Part shown: positions 48,679-57,399 of the stretch, in pieces | Layout: every line of letters begins with the position of its first letter | Numbering within the stretch: position 1 is the first letter of the stretch | Assembly (NCBI GenBank): GCA_026393455.1 | Contig: JAPLAE010000061.1 | Location: 1 to 64,000 of the forward strand | Direction of reading: 5' to 3' | Length of the DNA: 64,000 nt | Source of the DNA: Actinomycetota bacterium | GTDB taxonomy: Bacteria > Actinomycetota > Acidimicrobiia > Acidimicrobiales > Acidimicrobilacustridaceae | Notes under the pieces: generated by a model | Database searches by the model: none | Seen by the model: the letters and a program-made list of their open reading frames with translations, nothing else | What the model was told of the DNA's origin: nothing | Position numbers and translations under genes: made by a program

Positions 48679-50286
48679 GTGAGCGTCTACGTCGCAGAGG
48701 AGTTCAGCCCAGAAGAAGCCGATGTTCTACGTCGTTATTTCACGAACCTCTACGGACCAGTGTTTGCACTGGTAAATCTCCCCGAGGTTGTGAAAGGTGC
48801 GCTTTTCGCGAGGTATTCACGAACTCACAAAAGTCTCCGGAGACTGTTTCTCGACGAATTTGTCGGAGAACTCGACGTCAGTGGCGATGCCTCCATCGAT
48901 GCGACGATCGGGCTGCGCCGTGCCGAAGAGTTGTACGAAAAAGTGTTCTTTGAGTACGGCGATGACTCTGTCGCTCAGCTCGGGGGAGTGCATCTTGCCT
49001 GCGAGCAGGCCTCAAATCTTCTAACGAAGGTGCTTGAGTGGGGTCGACTTATGGCCTATCTCGAACAATCAACTCGCTATATCTCCTACGACGCTCGCAT
49101 CGGCGGCCGCTACAGGTTCTATCGTCCACCGGGAGTGCTCCAGTCGAGTTTGGGCACGCGTTATGTCGGTGATATGGATCGCCTCTTCGACACCTATGCC
49201 GAATTGCTGCCGGTACTCGTCGACGACATCCGGGAGCGAATCCCTAAGGACGCTGCTGATAGCGATTTCGTTTATCGCCAAGCAATACGAGCGAAGGCCT
49301 TTGACTCAATCCGGGGCTTGCTTCCAGCAGCTTCACTTTCGAATGTCGGCATCTACGGCACCGGACAAGGCTACGAAATGTTGCTCCTTCGTATGCGCGC
49401 TCATCCACTGCCTGAAGCCCGCACCTACGCAGACCTCATGCTCACCGAACTGCGCAAAGTCGTGCCGTCATTCCTCAAGCGGGTGGATCTCGACGACAGG
49501 GGAGTGGCCTGGAGTAACTACCTCAGTTCGAGTCGTAATGCCATGGATGACATTGCCGGACGCCTCTTTGCCGGAGTTGATGACGTTGACCCGGCTCCAG
49601 TCGTAACTCTCGTCGATTTTGATCCGGACGCCGAGATCAAACTCGTCGCCGCAGCGCTCTACCCGCACCTGTCGTTACCCGAGCGCCAAATCGAAGATCG
49701 GGTTCGGCTCATGAGTACCGAAGAGCGAGTAGCCGTACTCAGCGCTTACGAAGGCGGTCGCGACAGACGCCGGCATAAACCTGGTCGGGCTCTTGAGCGC
49801 CCCTCGTATCGATTCGACATACTTGCCGATTACGGCGCGTTCCGAGACCTCCAACGTCACCGCATGCTGACGATTGATTGGCAAAAGCTGACGCCGCTGC
49901 ACGGCTACACCCGCCCGGCTGCTGTCGATGACGCCGGCGTCGCAGCTACCTTCGACGAGGCGATGGAACGTTCAGCATCGCTCTATGAAGCGCTCGAAGA
50001 GCATTTCCCCTCCGAGTCTTCCTACGCTGTCTCGCTGGCCTATCGAGTGCGATTCTCGATGCATATGAATGCTCGTGAAGCGATGCATCTCATCGAGTTG
50101 CGCACAACACCCCAGGGCCATCCTGCCTACCGGATCGTCGGTCAAGAGATGCATCGTCTTATTGCCGAGCAGGCGGGCCACCACGCCATTGCCGACATGA
50201 TGCGTTTTGTCGATCACAGCGCGGAGCCCGAACTCGAGCGCCTTCAGGCCGAGCGAAGGGCCGAAAAGCGTCGTTTGGAGCCGTAA
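48679..50286 (+). CDS. Double-domain ThyX-like (FAD-dependent thymidylate synthase-like) protein
   Basis: N-half EWGRLMAYLEQSTRYISYD; C-half FRDLQRHRMLTIDWQKLTPLHGY and IELRTTPQGHPAYRIVGQEM; GTG at 48679. Confidence 0.75.
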   Translation: MSVYVAEEFSPEEADVLRRYFTNLYGPVFALVNLPEVVKGALFARYSRTHKSLRRLFLDEFVGELDVSGDASIDATIGLRRAEELYEKVFFEYGDDSVAQLGGVHLACEQASNLLTKVLEWGRLMAYLEQSTRYISYDARIGGRYRFYRPPGVLQSSLGTRYVGDMDRLFDTYAELLPVLVDDIRERIPKDAADSDFVYRQAIRAKAFDSIRGLLPAASLSNVGIYGTGQGYEMLLLRMRAHPLPEARTYADLMLTELRKVVPSFLKRVDLDDRGVAWSNYLSSSRNAMDDIAGRLFAGVDDVDPAPVVTLVDFDPDAEIKLVAAALYPHLSLPERQIEDRVRLMSTEERVAVLSAYEGGRDRRRHKPGRALERPSYRFDILADYGAFRDLQRHRMLTIDWQKLTPLHGYTRPAAVDDAGVAATFDEAMERSASLYEALEEHFPSESSYAVSLAYRVRFSMHMNAREAMHLIELRTTPQGHPAYRIVGQEMHRLIAEQAGHHAIADMMRFVDHSAEPELERLQAERRAEKRRLEP

Positions 50287-50416
50287 AAGGGGTGTCGTTT
50301 GTCACCTTTCGACATCTACGGCACGAATGGCACCAACACCACCCCAGAACGTGCCTATCATCCGCGGCACGATTCACCTTGGCCTCGCGTTGCGTAGGCC
50401 CTAACCCGAGGACTCC

Positions 50417-51046
50417 ATGGCTGACGATCCCATCGACGAAGAATTCGACGAGGAAGAAATCGACGTCGATCTCGAAGGTGAAGACCTCGAGGGCGAACTT
50501 GTCGAAGACCTTGAAGAGGTTCTCGTAGACGTTGTGCTCGAGGAAGACGACGAAGAGGCAGTCGCTGACGCTGCGCTAGCTGCGCGTCCCAAGCGCGAGG
50601 ATGAAGACGACGAAGAGGAAGATCTCAACCCCGACGACGTCGAAGCCGACCTCGATGCGATTCTGAAAGATCGAATCGCTGCCGCCGACGACGACGAAGA
50701 GGACGATGAAGAGGTCGTCCCCGAACCTCGAGCTCCTGCCGATATAGCGGAGGGAGTAACGCCGAAGAAGGCCAACGAATTCATGTGCACCGGTTGTTTC
50801 CTTCTGGTCAACCGTGGACAATTTGGTGCGCCTGGATCGATGCACTGTCCCGTTGGCGAGGCGGTGTGTCCGGCGATCTTGCACATTGAATCGGGCGCCC
50901 TCGATCGTCAGGTCAAAGCTGCAACAAAGAAGGCCCCAGTAAAGAAGTCCCCGGCCAAACCTGCGCCGGCCAAGAAAGCCGCTGCAAAAGCACCAGCCAA
51001 GAAGGCTGCGGCGAAGAAAGCCCCATCGAAGAAAGCCAAGAGCTGA
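50417..51046 (+). CDS. DUF4193-like protein with acidic N-terminus and Lys/Ala-rich tail
   Basis: Acidic EEEIDVDLEGEDLEG..., central FMCTGCFLLVNRGQFG...CPVGEAVCP, tail KKAPVKKSPAKPAPAKKAAAKAPAKKAAAKKAPSKKAKS. Confidence 0.75.
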   Translation: MADDPIDEEFDEEEIDVDLEGEDLEGELVEDLEEVLVDVVLEEDDEEAVADAALAARPKREDEDDEEEDLNPDDVEADLDAILKDRIAAADDDEEDDEEVVPEPRAPADIAEGVTPKKANEFMCTGCFLLVNRGQFGAPGSMHCPVGEAVCPAILHIESGALDRQVKAATKKAPVKKSPAKPAPAKKAAAKAPAKKAAAKKAPSKKAKS

Positions 51047-51047
51047 C

Positions 51048-51539
51048 GTGTCGGCATCGACGAGCGACTCGACCGTCGATCCAGTCGAGCAGTTGCTCGA
51101 CCTGTTTCTCTATGCGCCAATCGGATTTCTCGCGAAGAGCGCCGAGTCTGTTCCCGATCTCGCGAAGCGGGGCCGAACGCAAGCCGCAAACGCTCGTGTG
51201 ATTGGTCAGTTTGCTCTCGGAACATCGAATACGAAAGCTCGAAAGGCCTTCGCTGAAGCTGAACAGCACGTCCACGCCTTTCTAAAAATCATCGCCGAGT
51301 CGGCTGCTCCATCTCGGACTCAGGCTTCCCCCACAGCTTCGAGTTCCGGTTCAGAAAACAACGACAACTCTGCGACTCTTGCTGGCCCTATTGAGAACTA
51401 CGACACTCTCACCGCCGTGCAGATCCTCCCGCTGTTGGCGACACTTCCACCGGCAGAACTCCAGCAGGTGTCCGACTACGAACACACCCATCGAGCTCGA
51501 AAGACAATCCTCACCCGAATCCGTCAGTTGCAGGGCTGA
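51048..51539 (+). CDS. Conserved hypothetical protein
   Basis: 163 aa ORF starting GTG 2 nt after the DUF4193 stop. Confidence 0.6.
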   Translation: MSASTSDSTVDPVEQLLDLFLYAPIGFLAKSAESVPDLAKRGRTQAANARVIGQFALGTSNTKARKAFAEAEQHVHAFLKIIAESAAPSRTQASPTASSSGSENNDNSATLAGPIENYDTLTAVQILPLLATLPPAELQQVSDYEHTHRARKTILTRIRQLQG

Positions 51540-51540
51540 G

Positions 51541-52008
51541 ATGTCAACGACGGTCCGCCCTGCGGAGCAGTCGGACCTTAACGAGTTGGCCGTGCTCATG
51601 GACACAGCGGTTCTTGAGCTGCGAAACCAGCGCGGGGGAGAAGCACTGGCGTGGGCGATCGACCGCAACGCCTCCTCGCTGCTCTCACTCACTACGGCGC
51701 TCGACGCCCCCAACACAATGTTGTGGTGCGGTCTTTGGGAGAACGTCCTCGTTGGCTACGCGATTGCCTCAGTTGTCGCTGAGGGCGGTGATCAGGTCGT
51801 CTTGATCACTGACATCTACACCACGCCCGAAGTTCGTGACGTCGGCGTCGGCGAACTTCTGCTCGAATCTGCAATCGCTTGGGCCACGGTTCTTGATGCG
51901 GTGGCCATCGATGCTCACGCCCTCCCAGGAGCGCGTGAATCGAAAAACCTCTTCGAACGCTTCGGGCTTACTGCTCGGTTGATCACCGTTCGTCGTCAAC
52001 TGCGCTAA
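51541..52008 (+). CDS. GNAT-family N-acetyltransferase-like protein
   Basis: MSTTVRPAEQSDLNELAVLMDTAV...VLITDIYTTPEVRDVGVGELLLESAIAWA...ESKNLFERFGLTARL. Confidence 0.75.
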   Translation: MSTTVRPAEQSDLNELAVLMDTAVLELRNQRGGEALAWAIDRNASSLLSLTTALDAPNTMLWCGLWENVLVGYAIASVVAEGGDQVVLITDIYTTPEVRDVGVGELLLESAIAWATVLDAVAIDAHALPGARESKNLFERFGLTARLITVRRQLR

Positions 52009-52026
52009 GCGCACGACGATCTACGA

Positions 52027-52803
52027 CTAGCGGCCCTTCCATTCAGGCGCACGCTTTTCGATAAAGGCATTGAGGCCCTCAGTGGTGTCTTCCGACGCTA
52101 AGACGCGACCAAACGCAGCGCCCGTCTTCGCCATGATTGTTTCTTCATCGTCCCAGTCGGCTGCGATTACGAGAGTGCGGCTCTCCCAGACTGCGAGTGG
52201 GGCATTGACAGCAATTGCATTTGCCAGCTCCATCGCGCCCTCAAGTGCCTTTCCTTCAGCGGTGATGCGGTTCACGAGGCCGAGTTCATAGGCACGCTGA
52301 GCCGTGAGTGGCTCGCCGGTAAGGGCTACTTCGAGGGCCACATTCTTTCCGACGATCTTTGGGAGTCGATAAAGACCACCGGCTCCGGCAACGAGGTTGC
52401 GCTTCACCTCAGCGAGACCAAACTGTGAAATTTCGGAAGCAACAATCATGTCGGCGGCCAACGCGATTTCACATCCGCCTGCTGTCGCCAGACCGTCGAC
52501 GGCGGCAATAATCGGCTTCGTTCGCGGGAATGTTGTGAACCCTCCGAACCCGCCCTTCTTCGTGGCCAGATCGCCGGGTCGGCCCTCGCTGATGACTTTC
52601 AGATCGGCGCCGGCGCAGAACACCGGCTTCTTGTGCCCTGTGGTATTTGCTGTCAGCACGCCAACCCAAACGTCGGGGTCAGCCTCGAACGTCTCAAGGT
52701 GCACCGTCATTGCGTTTGCGACGTCGCCGTTCACCGCATTGCGGGCCTCGGGGCGGTTGAGGGTGAAAACTGCGACATGTCCGTGGACTTCATATTCGAC
52801 CAT
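52027..52803 (-). CDS. Enoyl-CoA hydratase/isomerase (crotonase)
   Basis: HVAVFTLNRPEARNAVNGDVA, PVFCAGADLK, AAVDGLATAGGCEIALAADMIVASE; start ATG at 52803. Confidence 0.94.
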   Translation of the reverse strand: MVEYEVHGHVAVFTLNRPEARNAVNGDVANAMTVHLETFEADPDVWVGVLTANTTGHKKPVFCAGADLKVISEGRPGDLATKKGGFGGFTTFPRTKPIIAAVDGLATAGGCEIALAADMIVASEISQFGLAEVKRNLVAGAGGLYRLPKIVGKNVALEVALTGEPLTAQRAYELGLVNRITAEGKALEGAMELANAIAVNAPLAVWESRTLVIAADWDDEETIMAKTGAAFGRVLASEDTTEGLNAFIEKRAPEWKGR

Positions 52804-52836
52804 CGCCAAACTCTAGCGAGTTCACTGCTGACTCTC

Positions 52837-52858
52837 AGTTTCGTCACGTGACGAAACT
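52837..52858. promoter_or_regulatory. Perfect 22-bp palindrome, putative operator
   Basis: AGTTTCGTCACGTGACGAAACT between divergent crotonase and HAD genes; its last T is the first base of the HAD -10-like TACGAT. Confidence 0.7.
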
Positions 52859-52869
52859 ACGATCGAATC

Positions 52870-53451
52870 GTGGCGAACATGGGTGGTGACTCGACTACGG
52901 TTCCGAAGATCCGGCGAATCGCGGTGTGCGATCTCGACGGGACGCTCGTCGACTCCGATGTCGCGTTGGCCGATGCCTTTCTTGCGCTGGGAGTTCAGCG
53001 TTCAGAGATCACCTATGGACATGTTCTGGCCGATGAGTGCCTGCGGTTGGGGATTTCGGTCGGGGAGTACCTCAACGTGTATGACCCTTCCAAGATCGCT
53101 CCGTTCCCAGGAGTAACAGAACTCGTCACTCATTTCGACCGATGGGCAATCTGTTCAAATAAGCACGCGGTTTCAGGCGCAGCGGAACTTGCTCGTTTCG
53201 GTTGGAGCCCCGAAGTGGCGTTATTTGCAGATTCGTTTATCGGCCCGAAAAGATTAGAGCCAGTACTTGACGCGCTTGGTCTGTCATCGAGTGATGTCGT
53301 GTTTCTCGGCGACACTGCTCACGATCGCCAGTGTGCACAGAGCGCCGGAGTCACGTTCGCTTTGGCAGGATGGAACCCTCGAGCACAGGCGAAACCAAAC
53401 GATGTGGTGCTCTCCCACCCAATCGAACTTCTCGAGTTGTTAACCGGTTGA
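52870..53451 (+). CDS. HAD-superfamily phosphatase
   Basis: AVCDLDGTLVDSDVALADAF, FPGVTELVTHF, VFLGDTAHDRQCAQSAGV. Confidence 0.9.
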   Translation: MANMGGDSTTVPKIRRIAVCDLDGTLVDSDVALADAFLALGVQRSEITYGHVLADECLRLGISVGEYLNVYDPSKIAPFPGVTELVTHFDRWAICSNKHAVSGAAELARFGWSPEVALFADSFIGPKRLEPVLDALGLSSSDVVFLGDTAHDRQCAQSAGVTFALAGWNPRAQAKPNDVVLSHPIELLELLTG

Positions 53452-53452
53452 T

Positions 53453-54913
53453 TCAGGCGGTTTCTTCGCCCTCGGAAGTCGGTTCTTCAACAGCAGCGTC
53501 AGTTTCACTCGACGCTGACTCCACGAGGTCTGAGGTCTCCGGTGTCGGAGCCTCTACTTCTTCGGCAAGAGGTTCGTCGGTTGTCTCGGTCGGATCAGCT
53601 TCGCTCGAAATCTCGGTGGCATCGGCAGCAGCTGGCGCTGCTACGTCAGTGAGCTTCGGCTTCGGCGGACGAGGCTTTGCTCCCGAACGCGACTTCGATG
53701 GCGCAGCGGCTTCGATTCCGAAGAGCGACGCGATCTGGGGGAGTCGAGCTGCGACCTTCTTGACTGCCGAAAGAAGTTCCGGTGAAGGCTCCACCGGGAT
53801 TCCGGCCGGCGTCACCTGCGTACGAACAGGCGAGAACGCCAATGCATCGAGAACCGTCGCATAACGATCCTGGCCAGTTTCTGGAGTGAGAGATGCAACA
53901 GTTGCTTCAGTGAGTTTGGCGGCAAGCTCTGCAGGAAGCGGAGAACCAGCCTTCGGCGGACGCGAACTCACACGCAGAGCACGGACTGCACGACCGCCGG
54001 CGAGGAGTTCGGTGATTTCGGTGAGCCATGCAGATTGCTCCGACTCCACACGTTGCGTCAGGCCGGCTTTCAACTTCTCGGCAAGTGCTCGGGAGTCATC
54101 GTCGCGGGCACCGGCATCGGCAGCCACGATGACCGAACGCAAATCGCGGAGGTCGAGTTCATCGATATCGGCGAACGCCGCTTCAGCTTTGTCGAGCCAT
54201 TCGGCAGAACGCAGAGCGGGCATCAGTTGCTCCGCAAGTTGCAGCAACGGCGCAGGACTGATTTCAGGTTTACCTTCGGCCTTATTGGTTTCGTTCTGCT
54301 TCTCGACTGCGAGGCGAACAGCCGGGATACCGCCCCTAAGAACCTGTTCAGCAATCGGCTTCTGTTCTGGTGCGAGTGCAGCGAGTGCAGCATTGCGGTG
54401 CGTGCGTCCCGCGCGGAGACGCTTTGCCTTCGGCTTCGGCTCTGGAGCAGGCGAAGTCGGACGGTTGGGATGTGAAGCGCGATTGCCGCTCTTGCGACGA
54501 GCGTCTTGTGAGCCTTCGCCTTCGCCTTCAACACGCGGCTTGCGATCACGCGGCGGACGTGAGTCTTTACGATCGCCATCGCCATCACGACGTGGTTTAC
54601 GATCGCCTCTATCACCACGTCCCTTCGGCGCAAGTTTCGTTGTTACGAGCGGTTCATCGTCACGACGTGGCGTTCCAACAATGACGATTCGTTCCGGCTC
54701 TTTGCGCGCACCCTTCGGCGCTAGCACCGAGATGATGTCAATGCCGTCCATCATAAAATCGGCATCGGCTCGGACCACATCGCCAACCTTGGCGCCGGCG
54801 AACAGCAGCGAACCGTTCAGTTCCCCTTTCGGCAACTTGGCCCCGGCAGCACGCCAGGTCCAGGTTCCGTCTTCTCGGGTACTTGTGAGTTCAACTTCGA
54901 TGCGGCGTGACAT
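53453..54913 (-). CDS. Hypothetical multidomain protein: small N-terminal beta domain, basic disordered linker, helical middle, acidic tail
   Basis: 486 aa ORF; RGDRGDRKPRRDGDGDRKDSRPPRDRKPR linker; Glu/Thr/Ala-rich C-terminus. Confidence 0.75.
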   Translation of the reverse strand: MSRRIEVELTSTREDGTWTWRAAGAKLPKGELNGSLLFAGAKVGDVVRADADFMMDGIDIISVLAPKGARKEPERIVIVGTPRRDDEPLVTTKLAPKGRGDRGDRKPRRDGDGDRKDSRPPRDRKPRVEGEGEGSQDARRKSGNRASHPNRPTSPAPEPKPKAKRLRAGRTHRNAALAALAPEQKPIAEQVLRGGIPAVRLAVEKQNETNKAEGKPEISPAPLLQLAEQLMPALRSAEWLDKAEAAFADIDELDLRDLRSVIVAADAGARDDDSRALAEKLKAGLTQRVESEQSAWLTEITELLAGGRAVRALRVSSRPPKAGSPLPAELAAKLTEATVASLTPETGQDRYATVLDALAFSPVRTQVTPAGIPVEPSPELLSAVKKVAARLPQIASLFGIEAAAPSKSRSGAKPRPPKPKLTDVAAPAAADATEISSEADPTETTDEPLAEEVEAPTPETSDLVESASSETDAAVEEPTSEGEETA

Positions 54914-54992
54914 AGGGAGAGAAGGCTAACGCTGAGCGTGTACGCAGAGCGAACGAGCGCATTCGAGGGTCCTCGCTGCTACGTTCCCGCAC

Positions 54993-55691
54993 ATGGCTGA
55001 CGAAGAGGTCGAGTACGGACAACGCCCGTTTCAGGCGCCCCCTGGGGCCACCGAAGTTTTCCTTGTTCGCCACGGACAATCGGCCGCGTTCAAAGAGGGA
55101 GAACCGTTTACCCTCGTCGATGGGCAGGGAGATCCGCCCCTGACGGCGCACGGCCACTGGCAAGCCGCACAGGTCGGAGAGCGACTTCGTCATGTTGATC
55201 TCGCCGCCGTCTATGTGACAACGCTCCAGCGCACTGCGCAGACAGCAGCGCCGCTCCTTGTTGCTATCGGACTGACCGCCATCGTTGAACCCAACCTTCG
55301 AGAGATTCATCTGGGGGAGTGGGAGGGCGGCCTCTTCCGTAAGAAGGTGGCCGAGCGAGATCCGGCGTTCCTCGAGGTTGAACGCACTCAGGACTGGAGC
55401 GCCATTCCCGGCGCTGAATCGTTCGCAGAACTTCAAGCACGCGTCGCTGGGGCGATCACCCGGATCCATGCTGACCACCCCGGAGAACGGATTGTGGCGG
55501 TCAGTCACGGGGGAGCGATCGGGGCTGCTCTTGCCCATGCAACAAGTTCGAGACCGTTTGCCTTTGCCGCTACCGACAATGCGTCGATCGCCCACCTCAT
55601 CGTGCTTGGCGATCGGTGGATCCTTCGCCGGTACAACGACACTGGACATCTTGGCGGCGAGCTGTCGGCGGTCGCGGAAGGACTCACCTAA
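54993..55691 (+). CDS. Histidine phosphatase (phosphoglycerate mutase-like)
   Basis: VFLVRHGQSAAFKEGE, TTLQRTAQTAAPL, EIHLGEWEGG, VAVSHGGAIGAAL. Confidence 0.93.
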   Translation: MADEEVEYGQRPFQAPPGATEVFLVRHGQSAAFKEGEPFTLVDGQGDPPLTAHGHWQAAQVGERLRHVDLAAVYVTTLQRTAQTAAPLLVAIGLTAIVEPNLREIHLGEWEGGLFRKKVAERDPAFLEVERTQDWSAIPGAESFAELQARVAGAITRIHADHPGERIVAVSHGGAIGAALAHATSSRPFAFAATDNASIAHLIVLGDRWILRRYNDTGHLGGELSAVAEGLT

Positions 55692-55789
55692 GTCGAAGTC
55701 CTGATTACCATTTGCCTGCTTGGTTGCCGATAATCCTCGTTATGTAAAGTGAGTGGATACTACGACCACAGGCGTGAACCGTTTGCGAA

Positions 55790-56158
55790 TCAGACAATGG
55801 TTGCCATTCGAGGCTCAAGCCTCGCGGCAACCAGCGGTTCAGCATTCTCCATGAGCCATGTCAACGCCTCTGAGAGGTCCTGCGCCGTGGATGATGCGGC
55901 AAGGTCCCGATTCACATCTTCAACCGCGGCCTGGAGGCAATAGAGCAATCCTTGGAGTTCCTCGATCGCCGATCGATCGACAATCACATCCTCGTCGTCG
56001 AGTCCATGGCTCTTGGCCAATTTCCTCGCCATATAGGACTGCTGACGACAACCAGCTCGGCAAAACGAGCGAGGCCGACCCGGACCTTCACGAGGTTCAA
56101 CGGGTCGACCGCACCACCGACATCTATTGGTCGGTTTTGCTCGGCCACTCTCACCCAT
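55790..56158 (-). CDS. Small zinc-finger-like hypothetical protein
   Basis: CRWCGRPVEPREGPGRPRSFCRAGCRQQSYMARK; ATG at 56158 or GTG at 56173. Confidence 0.65.
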   Translation of the reverse strand: MGESGRAKPTNRCRWCGRPVEPREGPGRPRSFCRAGCRQQSYMARKLAKSHGLDDEDVIVDRSAIEELQGLLYCLQAAVEDVNRDLAASSTAQDLSEALTWLMENAEPLVAARLEPRMATIV

Positions 56159-56190
56159 CGTTAATTTCGTCACGTGACGATATTAACGAT
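56157..56190. promoter_or_regulatory. 34-bp near-perfect palindrome, putative operator
   Basis: ATCGTTAATTTCGTCACGTGACGATATTAACGAT, 16 of 17 pairs symmetrical; shares core TTTCGTCACGTGACGA with 52837-52858. Confidence 0.7.
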
Positions 56191-56192
56191 TC

Positions 56193-57362
56193 TCAGCCTG
56201 TAAAGGTGGGAACTACTGGCGGCGCATCTGGCGCGGGCACTGCAGGGAGAACCGGAAACGGGAAGGCGGTGAGCGTCAACCCCCAAAGACCTTGGTAGGT
56301 CGCCAACAAACTCGGAATCCCTGGTTGCCACGAGGCATAGATCGATCCGAAGTCGGCTCCCGGCGTCGTGATCTGCCATGAGGACAGAATCGCAAATGGA
56401 GACGAACCATTCACCGCCCATGCTCCCCCGGTGGGCGACTGGCCAGATGCGAGTAGGGCTTGAATAACCAGAGCCGTCGAGTTGGGGTCGGGGTCTCCCC
56501 CGGTGAACCACGGAAACCCTGCGGCTTGTGGTCCGGATGTGGTCTGCGCTGCGTGCAGGAACGTCAGCGCGCTAGGTATCGCTGCCGTTTGACCTGCAGC
56601 TTTCAGCGCTTGAACAGCGAAGGCCGTGGAGTTTGTGTCGGCCCCGACATAGTTCAAGGAATCGGGAGCGTCGCAATCGTTAAGAGCGTTGCCGGTGTTC
56701 GCGCGAAATGCTTGCCATCCGCCCAGGGCGCCGGTCGGATTCGTTCCGCCGATGCACTGTTGACCAGCAATCCATTGCACCGCCGCAGAAGGCGGAGTGA
56801 TTCCTGACGCAAGCAACGCCATCACGACGAACGATTGGTCCTGCACTGCCGAATACGGTTCCTGGTAGCCGTAGAAACCGAAAACAGAAACGCCATAAAG
56901 CGCCTGTACACGAGTCAGAAGATTTGTTGCGGGGCTGCCGAAGGACGTCGGGTCTCCCCCGACAGTGCGAACCAACAGAATTAATTCACCCAAGCGCTCA
57001 GGTAAATCAGAGCCAACGGGAGCGACCGTTGATCCGCTGCCATCGTTGACGACCCAGTCATCGACATGCAGCGCGATGTAGCCCATCGCTCGCTCCAGAG
57101 CATCTCGATGCTGACCAGACGCAGCGAGACCGTTGGCGACGTACATCGTTTGCGTGGTTGTTGAGAAAGTCTCTCCCGGCACGTTCACTGCACCATCAGG
57201 GCCGACCTGAGCCGCCAACCAATCGGATGTGCGAGTCGAATCTGTAGTGGTCACTGCAGAGACTTGGAACACGGGTCCCGCTAGGTATGCGAGCGAGGCA
57301 ACGAGCAGCACAACCGTTCCGCGACGGAAGAGCTTCATTGCACGAGTGAACTGTTTGATCAT
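56193..57362 (-). CDS. Secreted alpha/alpha-toroid (prenyltransferase/squalene-oxidase-repeat-like) protein
   Basis: Signal peptide MKLFRRGTVVLLVASLAYLAGPVFQVSA; repeats DQSFVVMALLASG, NSTAFAVQALKAAGQ, NSTALVIQALLASGQSPTGGAW; AAGGA SD before ATG at 57362; Pro-rich C-terminus. Confidence 0.8.
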   Translation of the reverse strand: MIKQFTRAMKLFRRGTVVLLVASLAYLAGPVFQVSAVTTTDSTRTSDWLAAQVGPDGAVNVPGETFSTTTQTMYVANGLAASGQHRDALERAMGYIALHVDDWVVNDGSGSTVAPVGSDLPERLGELILLVRTVGGDPTSFGSPATNLLTRVQALYGVSVFGFYGYQEPYSAVQDQSFVVMALLASGITPPSAAVQWIAGQQCIGGTNPTGALGGWQAFRANTGNALNDCDAPDSLNYVGADTNSTAFAVQALKAAGQTAAIPSALTFLHAAQTTSGPQAAGFPWFTGGDPDPNSTALVIQALLASGQSPTGGAWAVNGSSPFAILSSWQITTPGADFGSIYASWQPGIPSLLATYQGLWGLTLTAFPFPVLPAVPAPDAPPVVPTFTG

Positions 57363-57399
57363 GTTGTCCTTAGGTTGGACCGACATTTCATCGGTGCCG

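Noticed and set aside
50401-50886. 161-aa Ser-rich antisense ORF opposite DUF4193
   Set aside because: Poly-Ser is the antisense reading of Asp/Glu codons in the acidic head; artefact.
50935-51040. Repeated AAGAAAGCC-type units in the DUF4193 tail as a possible DNA repeat array
   Set aside because: In-frame codon repeats encoding the Lys/Ala-rich tail explain them; not a CRISPR or tandem-repeat locus.
53886-54929. 347-aa plus-strand ORF opposite the 486-aa protein
   Set aside because: Ser/Arg/Ala low-complexity shadow ORF created by the biased composition of the sense gene.
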